Shown one piece after another: positions 16,094 through 24,480 of a stretch of DNA of 64,000 nucleotides. The DNA is taken from NCBI RefSeq assembly GCF_900100695.1, contig NZ_FNCF01000002.1:496001-560000 (forward strand). Direction: 5' to 3'. Each line of letters opens with the position of its first letter. Within the stretch, counting starts at the first letter, position 1. Made by a program: the position numbers and the translations under genes. The notes under the pieces are model-generated. The model had not been told where the DNA came from and did no database searches. It saw only the letters and a list, made by a program, of their open reading frames with translations. Origin of the DNA: Klenkia brasiliensis. GTDB taxonomy: Bacteria; Actinomycetota; Actinomycetes; Mycobacteriales; Geodermatophilaceae.

Positions 16094-17281
16094 TCACCGC
16101 TCGATCGGCAGGCCCGTGTAGTTCTCCGCCAGCTCGCGCTGCGCGGCCTCGGAGGCGAACACCCGGCGCAGCTGGGAGAGCTGCAGTTGGTGGTCGAAGT
16201 CGTCACCGCCCTGCGCCGCCGACACGGTGTGCAGCATCGAGGTCATCCACCAGGAGAAGTGGGTGCACCGCCAGATCCGGCGCAGCGCGGTGTCGGAGTA
16301 GGCGTCGACCAGGTCGGTCTCCTTCTCCTGCAGCAGCCGGACCAGGGCGGTGGCCAGCAGCGTCACGTCGGCCACCGCCAGGTTCAGACCCTTGGCGCCG
16401 GTGGGCGGCACGATGTGCGCGGCGTCGCCGGCCAGGAAGAGCCGGCCGTGCCGCATCGGGGTGGAGACGAACGACCGCATCGGCAGGATGGACTTCTCGG
16501 TGATCGGGCCCCGGTTGACCGACCAGCCGGACAGGCCCAGCCGCTCGTCCAGGGCGTCCCAGATGCGCTCGTCGGACCAGTCCTCGATCTTCTCGGTCGG
16601 GTCGACCTGCACGTAGAGCCGGGACACGCTGGGCGAGCGCATCGAGTACAGCGCGAAACCGTCGGGGTGCCAGGCGTAGACGAGGTCGTCGGTGGCCGGC
16701 GCGGCGTCGGCCAGGATGCCCAGCCAGGAGAAGGGGTAGACCCGCTCCCACACCTTCCCGCCGGTCGCCGCGGTGACCAGCGGCCGGGAGACGCCGTGGA
16801 AGCCGTCGGCGCCGACCACGACGTCGCACTGCAGCTCCTGCGCGACCCCGTCGGCGTCGGTGAAGGTGATCCGCGGGGAGTCGGTGTCCACGTCGTGCGG
16901 CTGGACGTCGGTGACGCAGAACAGCAGCGGCGGGCCCTCGTCCAGCTGCGTGGCGATCAGGTCCTTGACCACCTCGGTCTGGCCGTAGACCCACACGGTG
17001 CGCCCGCACAGCGCCTCGAAGTCCAGGTGCACCCGCTCGCCCGGGATCTGCAGGTGGATGCCGGTGTGGTGCAGGCCCTCGCGGTCGAGCCGGTCGCCCA
17101 CGCCGACGTCGCGCAGCGTCTGCACGGTGTGGCTCTCCAGGATGCCGGCGCGGATGCGGGCCTCCACGTAGGCCCGGTCGCGGTTCTCCAGCACGACGGA
17201 GTCGATCCCCTGCACGTGCAGGAGCCGCGACAGCAGCAGCCCGGCCGGTCCGGCCCCGATGATCCCCACCTGAGTACGCAC
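16094..17281 (-). CDS. pobA: 4-hydroxybenzoate 3-monooxygenase
   Basis: 395 residues, the usual length for PobA. FAD-binding GAGPAG near the N-terminus, RIRAGILES, GADGFHGVSRP, and the flavin/ribose motif FLAGDAAHIVPPTGAKGLN are all present. It hydroxylates 4-hydroxybenzoate to protocatechuate using NADPH and oxygen. Sits 38 bp downstream of an IclR regulator on the same strand and divergent from pcaHGBDC, which consumes its product. Start GTG 17281 lacks a strong Shine-Dalgarno. Confidence 0.93.
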   Translation of the reverse strand: MRTQVGIIGAGPAGLLLSRLLHVQGIDSVVLENRDRAYVEARIRAGILESHTVQTLRDVGVGDRLDREGLHHTGIHLQIPGERVHLDFEALCGRTVWVYGQTEVVKDLIATQLDEGPPLLFCVTDVQPHDVDTDSPRITFTDADGVAQELQCDVVVGADGFHGVSRPLVTAATGGKVWERVYPFSWLGILADAAPATDDLVYAWHPDGFALYSMRSPSVSRLYVQVDPTEKIEDWSDERIWDALDERLGLSGWSVNRGPITEKSILPMRSFVSTPMRHGRLFLAGDAAHIVPPTGAKGLNLAVADVTLLATALVRLLQEKETDLVDAYSDTALRRIWRCTHFSWWMTSMLHTVSAAQGGDDFDHQLQLSQLRRVFASEAAQRELAENYTGLPIER

Positions 17282-17319
17282 GACCGGAGTGTGACCACGG
17301 TGACGTCCCAGCGGCGAGG

Positions 17320-18117
17320 TCAGGTTGCCGCTGAGCGGAATTCCTCCGTGCGGGCCAGGGCGCGGCCGATGCCGCGGGCGGCCACCTGCAGGACCGGCAC
17401 CAGCCGGGGCAGGTCGCGCTCGGCCCGGTGCGTGGGGACGACGATGCCCAGCGCGGCGGCCACCGGTGACCGGCCGTCGGTCAGCTCCACGGTCACCGGG
17501 ACGGCGACCGACGCCGCGCCCAGCGACATCTCCTCCGACGTCCGGGCCGACCCCGACCGGCGCACCTCGGCCAGCTCCCGGCCCAGCCGCACCGGGTCGA
17601 CGACGGTGTGCCGGGTCTGCCGCTCGAGGGCCTGCAGCGCCTGCTCCACCACCTCGGGCGGGGCGGCGGCCAGCAGCACCTTGCCCACCCCGACCGCGTG
17701 CAGCGGCAGCCGGCTGCCGACCTGGCTGACCACCGGCACCGACTCCCGGCCCGACACCCGGTCCACGTAGAGGGCGTGCAACCCGTCGCGGACGGCCAGG
17801 TGCACGGTGTCGCGGGTGGCGGTGTGCACGTCGAGCAGGAACGGGCTGGCCACCTGGCGCAGCTCGGCCTGGACCGGGGCCAGCAGGCCGAGGTCCCAGA
17901 GCCGGCGGCCGATCTCGTAGCGGCCGTCGGCGCGGCGGGCCAGCGCGCCCCAGGAGGTGAGCTCGGCCAGCAGCCGGTGCGCCGTGGTGAGCGGGGTGCC
18001 GCTGCGGGCGGCGATCTCGGACAGGGTCAGCCGCGGGTGGTCGACGTCGAAGGCCTCGAGCACCCCGAGGGCCCGGGAGGTCACCGACCGACCTGCCCGG
18101 GTGCCGCCTCCGGCCAT
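17320..18117 (-). CDS. IclR-family regulator of the pob/pca cluster
   Basis: 265 residues from ATG 18117, with GGAAGGAG upstream. N-terminal winged helix (LTLSEIAARSGTPLTTAHRLLAEL) and C-terminal effector domain (VGVGKVLLAA, GAASVAVPV) are typical of IclR proteins such as PcaU/PobR/PcaR. Located between pobA and divergent pcaH, so it probably senses 4-hydroxybenzoate, protocatechuate or beta-ketoadipate. A 6-bp inverted repeat (18126-18131 / 18140-18145) in the 70-bp divergent gap overlaps its Shine-Dalgarno and is a weak operator candidate. Confidence 0.88.
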   Translation of the reverse strand: MAGGGTRAGRSVTSRALGVLEAFDVDHPRLTLSEIAARSGTPLTTAHRLLAELTSWGALARRADGRYEIGRRLWDLGLLAPVQAELRQVASPFLLDVHTATRDTVHLAVRDGLHALYVDRVSGRESVPVVSQVGSRLPLHAVGVGKVLLAAAPPEVVEQALQALERQTRHTVVDPVRLGRELAEVRRSGSARTSEEMSLGAASVAVPVTVELTDGRSPVAAALGIVVPTHRAERDLPRLVPVLQVAARGIGRALARTEEFRSAAT

Positions 18118-18187
18118 CCGGCTCTCCTTCCACCCAGCGGGAAGGTCAGGGTGCCAGACGCCGCGGCGATCTCGTACGTTCCCGGGC

Positions 18188-18928
18188 ATGACCGGGACCA
18201 CATCCAGGCTGGTGCTGCCGCGCTACCTGCGCGAGGAGGACGGCCACCGCACCCCCGTCGCCTCCGACGGCTACCGCTCCACCGCGCTGCGCGCGCCGCT
18301 GCGCACCCCGGTCGACCTGCCGCACCGGCTGACCGAGGTCACCGGCCCGGTGCTCGGCGAGGACCGGGTGACCCCCGGGGACGCCGACCTCACGCTGCGC
18401 GCCGGGGGCGAGGCGCAGGGCCAGCGGATCATCGTGTTCGGCCGGGTGCTCGACAGCGGTGGCCGGCCCGTGCCCGGTGCGCTGCTGGAGATCTGGCAGG
18501 CCAACGCGGCCGGCCGCTACCGGCACGTGGTCGACAACTGGCCCGCGCCGCTGGACCCGCACTTCGACGGGCTGGGCCGCGTGGTCACCGACTCCCTGGG
18601 CCGCTACGAGTTCACCACGATCAAGCCCGGCGCCTACCCGTGGGGCAACCACCACAACGCCTGGCGGCCGGCGCACATCCACTTCTCGCTGTTCGGCCAG
18701 GCCTTCACCCAGCGGCTGGTCACGCAGATGTACTTCCCGGACGACCCGCTGTTCGGCCAGGACCCGATCTTCAACGCCATCCCGCCGGCCGCCCGGCACC
18801 GCGCGGTCGCCGGGTTCGACCTGGGCCGCACCCAGCCGGACTGGGCGCTGGCCTTCGAGTGGGACATCGTGCTGCGCGGCACCGACCAGACGCCCTTCGA
18901 GACCGACGACGACGGGGACGTGGCCTGA
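18188..18928 (+). CDS. pcaH: Protocatechuate 3,4-dioxygenase beta subunit
   Basis: 246 residues. The four non-haem Fe(III) ligands are visible: Tyr111 in GRYRH, Tyr150 in AYPWG, and His163 and His165 in AHIHFS. It performs intradiol cleavage of protocatechuate to 3-carboxy-cis,cis-muconate as a heteromer with PcaG. The TGA overlaps the ATG of pcaG by one base (TGATG), securing equal expression. First gene of pcaHGBDC. Confidence 0.96.
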   Translation: MTGTTSRLVLPRYLREEDGHRTPVASDGYRSTALRAPLRTPVDLPHRLTEVTGPVLGEDRVTPGDADLTLRAGGEAQGQRIIVFGRVLDSGGRPVPGALLEIWQANAAGRYRHVVDNWPAPLDPHFDGLGRVVTDSLGRYEFTTIKPGAYPWGNHHNAWRPAHIHFSLFGQAFTQRLVTQMYFPDDPLFGQDPIFNAIPPAARHRAVAGFDLGRTQPDWALAFEWDIVLRGTDQTPFETDDDGDVA

Positions 18929-19587
18929 TGGGGTTCGAGCACGACTCACCGCTGGTGCGCGACGCGGACGAGACCAACGAGCGGCGGCCGGGCACCCCGC
19001 GCCGCGGCACCGGCTTCCTCGACGAGCCGCCGACCCTGCGCACCACGCCCAGCGCGACCGTGGGCCCCTACCTGGCCATCGGCCTGACCTGGCCCGACGG
19101 CGCCGACGCGGTCGCCCCCGGCACGGCGGGGGAGGTCTGGCTGCGCGGCACGGTCCGCGACGGCAACGGCGACGTCGTCCCCGACGCGGTGGTGGAGACC
19201 TGGCAGGCCGACCCCGACGGCCGGTTCGCCCACCCCGGCGACCCGCGCGGCTCCGCCTCGACCCCGGGGTTCCGCGGCTTCGGCCGCTCGGCCACCCCGG
19301 GCGGGGAGTTCGCCGTCCGCACGCTCAAGCCGGGCCCGGTGCCCGACGGCGAGGGCGGCCTGCAGGCCCCGCACGTCGACGTCTCCGTCTTCGCCCGCGG
19401 CCTGCTCGACCGGGTGGTCACCCGCATCTACTTCGCCGACGAGGCTGAGGCCAACGCCGCCGACCCGGTGCTCTCGGCGCTGCCGGAGGACCGCCGGCGC
19501 ACGCTGGTCGCGCGGCGCACCGAGGACGGCTACCGGCTGGACATCAACCTGCAGGGCGACGCCGAGACCGTCTTCTTCGCCGTCTGA
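18928..19587 (+). CDS. pcaG: Protocatechuate 3,4-dioxygenase alpha subunit
   Basis: 219 residues. Shares the intradiol dioxygenase fold with PcaH (VVPDAVVETWQADPDGRF, VRTLKPGPVP, APHVDVSVFARGLL) but lacks the Tyr/His iron ligands, as expected for the non-catalytic subunit that shapes the active site. Starts on the TGATG overlap with pcaH and is followed 25 bp later by pcaB. Confidence 0.95.
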   Translation: MGFEHDSPLVRDADETNERRPGTPRRGTGFLDEPPTLRTTPSATVGPYLAIGLTWPDGADAVAPGTAGEVWLRGTVRDGNGDVVPDAVVETWQADPDGRFAHPGDPRGSASTPGFRGFGRSATPGGEFAVRTLKPGPVPDGEGGLQAPHVDVSVFARGLLDRVVTRIYFADEAEANAADPVLSALPEDRRRTLVARRTEDGYRLDINLQGDAETVFFAV

Positions 19588-19612
19588 CCACGGCCCCTGT
19601 GAGGATGACCGC

Positions 19613-20932
19613 ATGAGCGGGCTCTGGGACGGCACCTTCGCCCGCGGGGGTGCCGCCGCGGCGGTCTCCGACGACGCCTGGCTGCAGGCGATGCTCGACG
19701 TCGAGGCCGCGCTGGCCCGGGCCGCCGCCCGCTGCGGCCTGGTCAGCGAGACCGCCGCCGCCGAGGTCACCCGGGTGGCCGGCACGCCCGGGGCGCTGGA
19801 CGTCGCCGCGGTCGTCGCCCGCGCGGCCGACGCCGGCAACCCGGTGCCGCCGCTGGTGCGGGTGCTCACCGATGCGGTGGGCCCGCACGCCGCCGGCGCG
19901 GTGCACGTCGGCGCCACCAGCCAGGACGTCGTGGACACCGCGATGGTGCTGCTGGCCCGCCGGGCGGTCGCCGCGATCGACGCCGACCTGGCCGCCGCGG
20001 CCGCGGCCTCCGCCCGGCTGGCCGCCGACCACCGCGACGACGTCGCGATCGGCCGCACGCTGCTGCAGCAGGCGCTGCCCACCACCGCCGGGTTCCGGGC
20101 CGCCGCCTGGCTGGCCGGCCTGGACGGCGCCCGCGCCCGCCTGGCCGCCGTCGACGCGTCGTTGCCGGTGCAGTACGGCGGCGCGGTCGGCACGCTGGCC
20201 GCCACCGACGGCTCGGGGACCGACGTCCGGGCCGCGCTCGCCGACGAGCTGGGGCTGACCACCACCGCCGTCCCCTGGTTCACCGTGCGGCTCCCCGTCG
20301 CCGACCTGGCCGGGGCCCTGGGCGCCGCCGCGGGCGTGGTGGCCACCGTGGCGCTGGACGTCGTCCTGCTGGCCCAGACCGAGGTCGCCGAGGTCGCCGA
20401 GTCCGGCGAGGGCCGCGGCGGGTCCAGCGCCATGCCGCACAAGCGCAACCCGGTCGCGGCGATCTCCGCCCGGGCCTGCGCCCGCCGCGCCCCCGGCCTG
20501 GTCGGCACGCTGTTCGCCGCCATGGAGCAGGAGCACGAGCGCTCCGCCGGGGCCTGGCACAGCGAGTGGCCCACCCTGTCGGCGCTGCTGGCCACCACCG
20601 GGTCGGCCGCGGCCTGGCTGGCCGACTGCCTGGGCGGGCTCCGGTTCGACACCGCCCGGATGGCCGCCGTCGTCGAGGCGGCGGGCGGCGCGCAGCTGGC
20701 CGGGGCGCTGGCCGACGCGCTCACGCCGTCCCTGGGCCGCGGCCCCGCCCACGACGCGGCCGCCGACGCCGTGCGGCAGGCTGCCCGGGAGGGCCGGTCG
20801 CTGGCCGACGTCGTCGCCGGGCGCACCGACGTCGACGTCGACGCGCTGCTGGCCGGTGCCGCCCCGGACACCGGCCAGGCCGGCGCGCAGGTCGACGCCG
20901 CCCTGGCCGCCCACACGATCGCCGAGAGCTGA
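19613..20932 (+). CDS. pcaB: 3-carboxy-cis,cis-muconate cycloisomerase
   Basis: 439 residues, fumarase/aspartase superfamily. The signature loop SSAMPHKRNP is intact, with GATSQDVVDTA upstream forming another conserved active-site region. It converts 3-carboxymuconate to 4-carboxymuconolactone. Its TGA at 20930-20932 overlaps GAGGAG, the Shine-Dalgarno of pcaD. Confidence 0.95.
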   Translation: MSGLWDGTFARGGAAAAVSDDAWLQAMLDVEAALARAAARCGLVSETAAAEVTRVAGTPGALDVAAVVARAADAGNPVPPLVRVLTDAVGPHAAGAVHVGATSQDVVDTAMVLLARRAVAAIDADLAAAAAASARLAADHRDDVAIGRTLLQQALPTTAGFRAAAWLAGLDGARARLAAVDASLPVQYGGAVGTLAATDGSGTDVRAALADELGLTTTAVPWFTVRLPVADLAGALGAAAGVVATVALDVVLLAQTEVAEVAESGEGRGGSSAMPHKRNPVAAISARACARRAPGLVGTLFAAMEQEHERSAGAWHSEWPTLSALLATTGSAAAWLADCLGGLRFDTARMAAVVEAAGGAQLAGALADALTPSLGRGPAHDAAADAVRQAAREGRSLADVVAGRTDVDVDALLAGAAPDTGQAGAQVDAALAAHTIAES

Positions 20933-20941
20933 GGAGCCCCG

Positions 20942-21712
20942 TTGCCCATCGACGTGCACGCCGTGGTGGAGGGACCCGAGGACGCCCCCGTCGTCCTGCT
21001 GTCCAACTCCCTCGGGACGACGCTGGAGATGTGGGACCCGCAGGTGCCCGCGCTCGCCGAGCGGTTCCGGGTGGTCCGCTACGACACCCGGGGCCACGGC
21101 CGGTCGCCGTCCCCGCAGGGGGACTCGACCGTCGACGACCTGGCCGACGACGTCCTCGCGCTGCTGGACCGCCTGCACGTCGCCCGCGCGCACGTGGTGG
21201 GCCTGTCCATCGGCGGCATGACCGGGCTGCGGCTGGCCGCCCGCGACCCGGAGCGGGTCGACCGGCTGGCCGTGCTGTGCACCTCGGCCCACCCCGGCAA
21301 CCCCGACGCCTGGACCGATCGGGCGGCCACCGCCCGCAGCCAGGGCACCGGCTCGCTGGCCGACGCGGTGGTCGGCCGCTGGTTCACCCCCGGCTGGGCC
21401 GCCGAGCACCCCGACGTCGTCGCCCGGATGCGGCAGGGCATCGCCGACTGCGACGACGAGGGCTACGCCAGCTGCTGCGCCGCGGTCGGCGCGCTGGACC
21501 TGCGCGACCAGCTCGACGCGGTCACCGCGCCCACCCTGGTGGTCAGCGGGGCCGACGACCCGGCGCTGCCGCCCGAGCACCAGGAGGCCATCGCGGCCGG
21601 CATCACGGGCGCGGCGCTGCTGACGCTGTCCCCGGCCGCGCACATCGCCAACGTCGAGCAGGCCGAGCACGTCACCGCCGCGCTGCTGGCCCACCTGGGA
21701 GGCATCCGATGA
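20942..21712 (+). CDS. pcaD: 3-oxoadipate enol-lactonase
   Basis: 256 residues, alpha/beta hydrolase: nucleophile elbow GLSIGGM, LLSNSLGTTLEMWD near the oxyanion region and a C-terminal SPAAHIANVEQ histidine. Start is TTG 20942, fixed by GAGGAG at 20931-20936. It hydrolyses the enol-lactone to beta-ketoadipate. It is separate from pcaC here, overlapping it only by ATGA, whereas several actinobacteria carry a fused pcaL. Confidence 0.94.
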   Translation: MPIDVHAVVEGPEDAPVVLLSNSLGTTLEMWDPQVPALAERFRVVRYDTRGHGRSPSPQGDSTVDDLADDVLALLDRLHVARAHVVGLSIGGMTGLRLAARDPERVDRLAVLCTSAHPGNPDAWTDRAATARSQGTGSLADAVVGRWFTPGWAAEHPDVVARMRQGIADCDDEGYASCCAAVGALDLRDQLDAVTAPTLVVSGADDPALPPEHQEAIAAGITGAALLTLSPAAHIANVEQAEHVTAALLAHLGGIR

Positions 21713-22116
21713 CCCACCCGGGCCCGGACGGGCCCACCACCGACGAGGCCCGGCGCGAGGCCGGCATGCGCACCCGGCGGGAGGTGCTCGGCGACGCCCA
21801 CGTCGACCGGGCCGTCGCCGGGGTGACCCCGCTGACGGCCGACTTCCAGGACTTCATCACCCGGGTGGCCTGGGGCGACCTGTGGCAGCGCCCCGGCCTG
21901 GACCGGCGCACCCGCTCGATGCTCACCCTGGCGATCACCGCGTCGCTGCGGCACTGGGACGAGTTCGCGCTGCACGTGCGGGCCGCGGTGCACAACGGGC
22001 TGACCGACGAGGAGGTCGCCGAGGTCTGCCTGCACACCGCGGTCTACGCCGGGGTGCCCGCCGCCAACCACGCCCTCGCCGTCGCCAAGCCCATCCTGGC
22101 CGAGCTCAGGAGCTGA
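21709..22116 (+). CDS. pcaC: 4-carboxymuconolactone decarboxylase
   Basis: 135 residues. CMD family with the Glu-Cys-His pattern in EEVAEVCLHTAVYAGVPAANHA and an upstream LTLAITASLRHWDEF helix. Decarboxylates 4-carboxymuconolactone to the enol-lactone used by PcaD. Starts in an ATGA overlap with pcaD and ends 11 bp inside the convergent EAL/GGDEF gene. The later pathway genes (pcaI, pcaJ, pcaF) are not in this window. Confidence 0.94.
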   Translation: MTHPGPDGPTTDEARREAGMRTRREVLGDAHVDRAVAGVTPLTADFQDFITRVAWGDLWQRPGLDRRTRSMLTLAITASLRHWDEFALHVRAAVHNGLTDEEVAEVCLHTAVYAGVPAANHALAVAKPILAELRS

Positions 22117-24367
22117 CCAGCGGGCCGCCCTTGACCAGGTACATCCGCTGGTCGGCGGTGTGCAGCAGGGCCTCGAAACCGGCGCCGTCGTCCGGGGAGA
22201 CCGCGCAGCCGATGCTGGCGCCCACCCGAACCGGCTCGCCGCGCAGGTCGACGGGCTCGCCGAGCGCGGTGGCCAGGGTCGCCGCGACGCGGGCGGCCTC
22301 GGCCGCCGCGGTGTCGATCGCCAGCCCGGGCAGCGCGACCAGGAACTCGTCGCCGCCGAGGCGGGCCAGCAGGTCGGTGCGCCGCACCGAGGACCGCAGC
22401 CGGGTGCTGATCTCGACCAGCAGCTCGTCGCCGGCGGCGTGGCCGAGCCGGTCGTTGACCGCTTTGAACCCGTCGAGGTCGACGAACAGCAGGCCCACCG
22501 CGGTGCCGGCGGCGTCGGCCTCCCACAGCGCGAGCTCCACCTGCTCCTGCAGGCGGCGCCGGTTGGGCAGCCCGGTCAGCGGGTCGGTCCAGGCCAGCTG
22601 CTCGATGCGGGCCAGGTACTGCCGGGTGCGCTCCTGCTCCCGGGCCAGCCGCTGCTGGGCCTCGACACGCGCGGTCACGTCGTTCTGCACGCCGATGTAC
22701 TGCACCACCCGGCCGGCGGCGTCGGTCACCGGTGCCAGGTGCAGCTCGTTCCACCACGGCGTGCGGTCGGGCCCGCGGTGGTTGAGCAGGGTCTCGCGGC
22801 ACTCCCGGCCGGCGTCGAGGGCCTCGCGGATGCGGGACACGGCGGCCAGGTCGGTGTCGGCGGTCTGCAGGAACCGGCAGTTGCGGCCGAGCACCTCCTC
22901 CCGCGGGTAGCCCGAGAGCTCCTCGAACGCCCGGTTGACGTAGACCAGCGGCTGGTCGGGCAGGTCCATGTCGACGATGACCACCCCGCTGGTGGTCGCG
23001 GCCAGCGCCCGGTGCAGCAGGCCCTCGCCGGCGGCGGGGGCGAGCGCGGGGAGCTCGGGCAGCCGGGGCGCGGTGGCGGCGGCCGCCGTCCGCTCGACCG
23101 GCACGGCCCGGCGCTGCTCGCGCGGCACCACCCGGGCGACCAGCGCGTGCGCGGCGCGGGCGACGGTGTCCCGGTCGTAGGTCAGCGCGAACTCGAAGGT
23201 GCGCTCGAGGTCGGGGCCGGTGTCGCCGAGGTCGCGGGCCAGCAGCGCGGCGCTGAAGTGCGGCGCGATGACCGCCACGTCCCACTCGCCGCGCACCTCG
23301 TCGGCGACGGACAGCTCGGCGCCGCGCACGCCGGCCACCGGCTCGGCCGACAGCCCGTCGCCCAGCGCGCAGACGAACCCGGTGCGCTCGGCAAGGCCGC
23401 GGTAGCGGGCCACGGTGGACGGGGTGAAGTGCCGGGCCTCCTGGAAGGTCGAGGCGACGACGGCGGTCTCGCCCAGCCGCAGGGCGTGCCGCTCCAGCTG
23501 CTTGGACAGCTCGATGAGCAGCTTCTTGGGGGAGCGGCGCAGCACGGTGCCCGGCGGCAGGCAGCCGAACGGGGACACCTCGGTGCCCGGCGGGTCCAGC
23601 GGGGCGGGCGGCAGCAGCAGCTCCCCGGTCGGCAGGTGCGCGGCCGGCCCGGGCTGCGGGCGGCCGAACATCCAGCCCTGGCCGAGGGTGGCGCCCAGCG
23701 CGAGGGCCTGCACCAGGTGGGCGTCGGTCTCGATGCCCTCGGCCAGCACCACCGCGCCGGTGCGCTCGGCGTAGGCGTTGACCGCGTTCATGACCTCGGC
23801 CACCTCGGGGCCGGGACGGTCCTGCACCAGCCGCAGGTCGAGCTTGACCACGTCGGGGCGCAGCAACGGCATGAAGGCCAGCGACATCGCGTCGGCCCCG
23901 ACGTCGTCCAGGGCCAGGCCCCAGCCGATCTCACGGATGCGCTGCACGGTCTGCAGGAGCTCGGCCGGGCGGGCGGCGATGGCCCGCTCGGTGATCTCCA
24001 CGACGACCCGCAGCTGGCTGGGCGCGGACTCCGCGATGGCCAGCAGGTCGGCGAGCGGGGCGCTGTCGAGCACCTCCGGCTCGACGTTGACGAACACCGT
24101 CAGCGGGGCCAGCAGCCCCTGCTCGACCGCGCCGCGGAAGGCCGCCGTGCGGCAGGCGGCGTCCAGCTCGGCCAGCCGACCGGCCGCGCGGGCGGCGGCG
24201 AAGAGCTCGACGGGGGACCGCAGCGGGCCCTCCGGCCCCCGCGCGAGGGCCTCGTAGGCGACGACGGCGCCGCTGTCGAGGTCGACGATGGGCTGGAAGA
24301 CGCTGGTCACGGCCTCGTCGGCGAGGACGTCGTGGATGGTGGTGATCGGAGGACCCCGTCCGGACAT
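22106..24367 (-). CDS. EAL-DICT-LOV-GGDEF cyclic-di-GMP turnover protein
   Basis: 753 residues. EAL phosphodiesterase comes first (E39-A40-L41, then VNVEP, EITE, LDDVGAD, AEGIET), followed by a DICT domain (about 290-425; LIELSKQLE, FTPSTVARYRGLAERT), a PAS/LOV domain (about 445-570) with the photoactive GRNCRFLQ motif and Cys497, and a GGDEF diguanylate cyclase with intact GGDEF at 671-675. Both catalytic domains look active by motif, so light could shift the balance between synthesis and degradation of c-di-GMP. No membrane segments. The order is reversed from the common PAS-GGDEF-EAL arrangement. Confidence 0.9.
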   Translation of the reverse strand: MSGRGPPITTIHDVLADEAVTSVFQPIVDLDSGAVVAYEALARGPEGPLRSPVELFAAARAAGRLAELDAACRTAAFRGAVEQGLLAPLTVFVNVEPEVLDSAPLADLLAIAESAPSQLRVVVEITERAIAARPAELLQTVQRIREIGWGLALDDVGADAMSLAFMPLLRPDVVKLDLRLVQDRPGPEVAEVMNAVNAYAERTGAVVLAEGIETDAHLVQALALGATLGQGWMFGRPQPGPAAHLPTGELLLPPAPLDPPGTEVSPFGCLPPGTVLRRSPKKLLIELSKQLERHALRLGETAVVASTFQEARHFTPSTVARYRGLAERTGFVCALGDGLSAEPVAGVRGAELSVADEVRGEWDVAVIAPHFSAALLARDLGDTGPDLERTFEFALTYDRDTVARAAHALVARVVPREQRRAVPVERTAAAATAPRLPELPALAPAAGEGLLHRALAATTSGVVIVDMDLPDQPLVYVNRAFEELSGYPREEVLGRNCRFLQTADTDLAAVSRIREALDAGRECRETLLNHRGPDRTPWWNELHLAPVTDAAGRVVQYIGVQNDVTARVEAQQRLAREQERTRQYLARIEQLAWTDPLTGLPNRRRLQEQVELALWEADAAGTAVGLLFVDLDGFKAVNDRLGHAAGDELLVEISTRLRSSVRRTDLLARLGGDEFLVALPGLAIDTAAAEAARVAATLATALGEPVDLRGEPVRVGASIGCAVSPDDGAGFEALLHTADQRMYLVKGGPLVSS

Positions 24368-24423
24368 GGCCGTCCCCCCGGGTCCCCACGGCTGGGGACG
24401 GGACGGCGCTCACGGGGGTCATC

Positions 24424-24457
24424 GGCCGGGACGGGCGCGAGCACACCCGTCCCGGCC
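24424..24457 (-). terminator. Hairpin terminator of the exported-protein gene
   Basis: GGCCGGGACGGG and CCCGTCCCGGCC form a perfect 12-bp stem with a 10-nt loop, 23 bp past the minus-strand stop at 24481 and ahead of the EAL/GGDEF gene. No T-run, as is usual in high-GC actinobacteria. Confidence 0.75.
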
Positions 24458-24480
24458 GGGCCCTCACCCGGATGGGGGCG

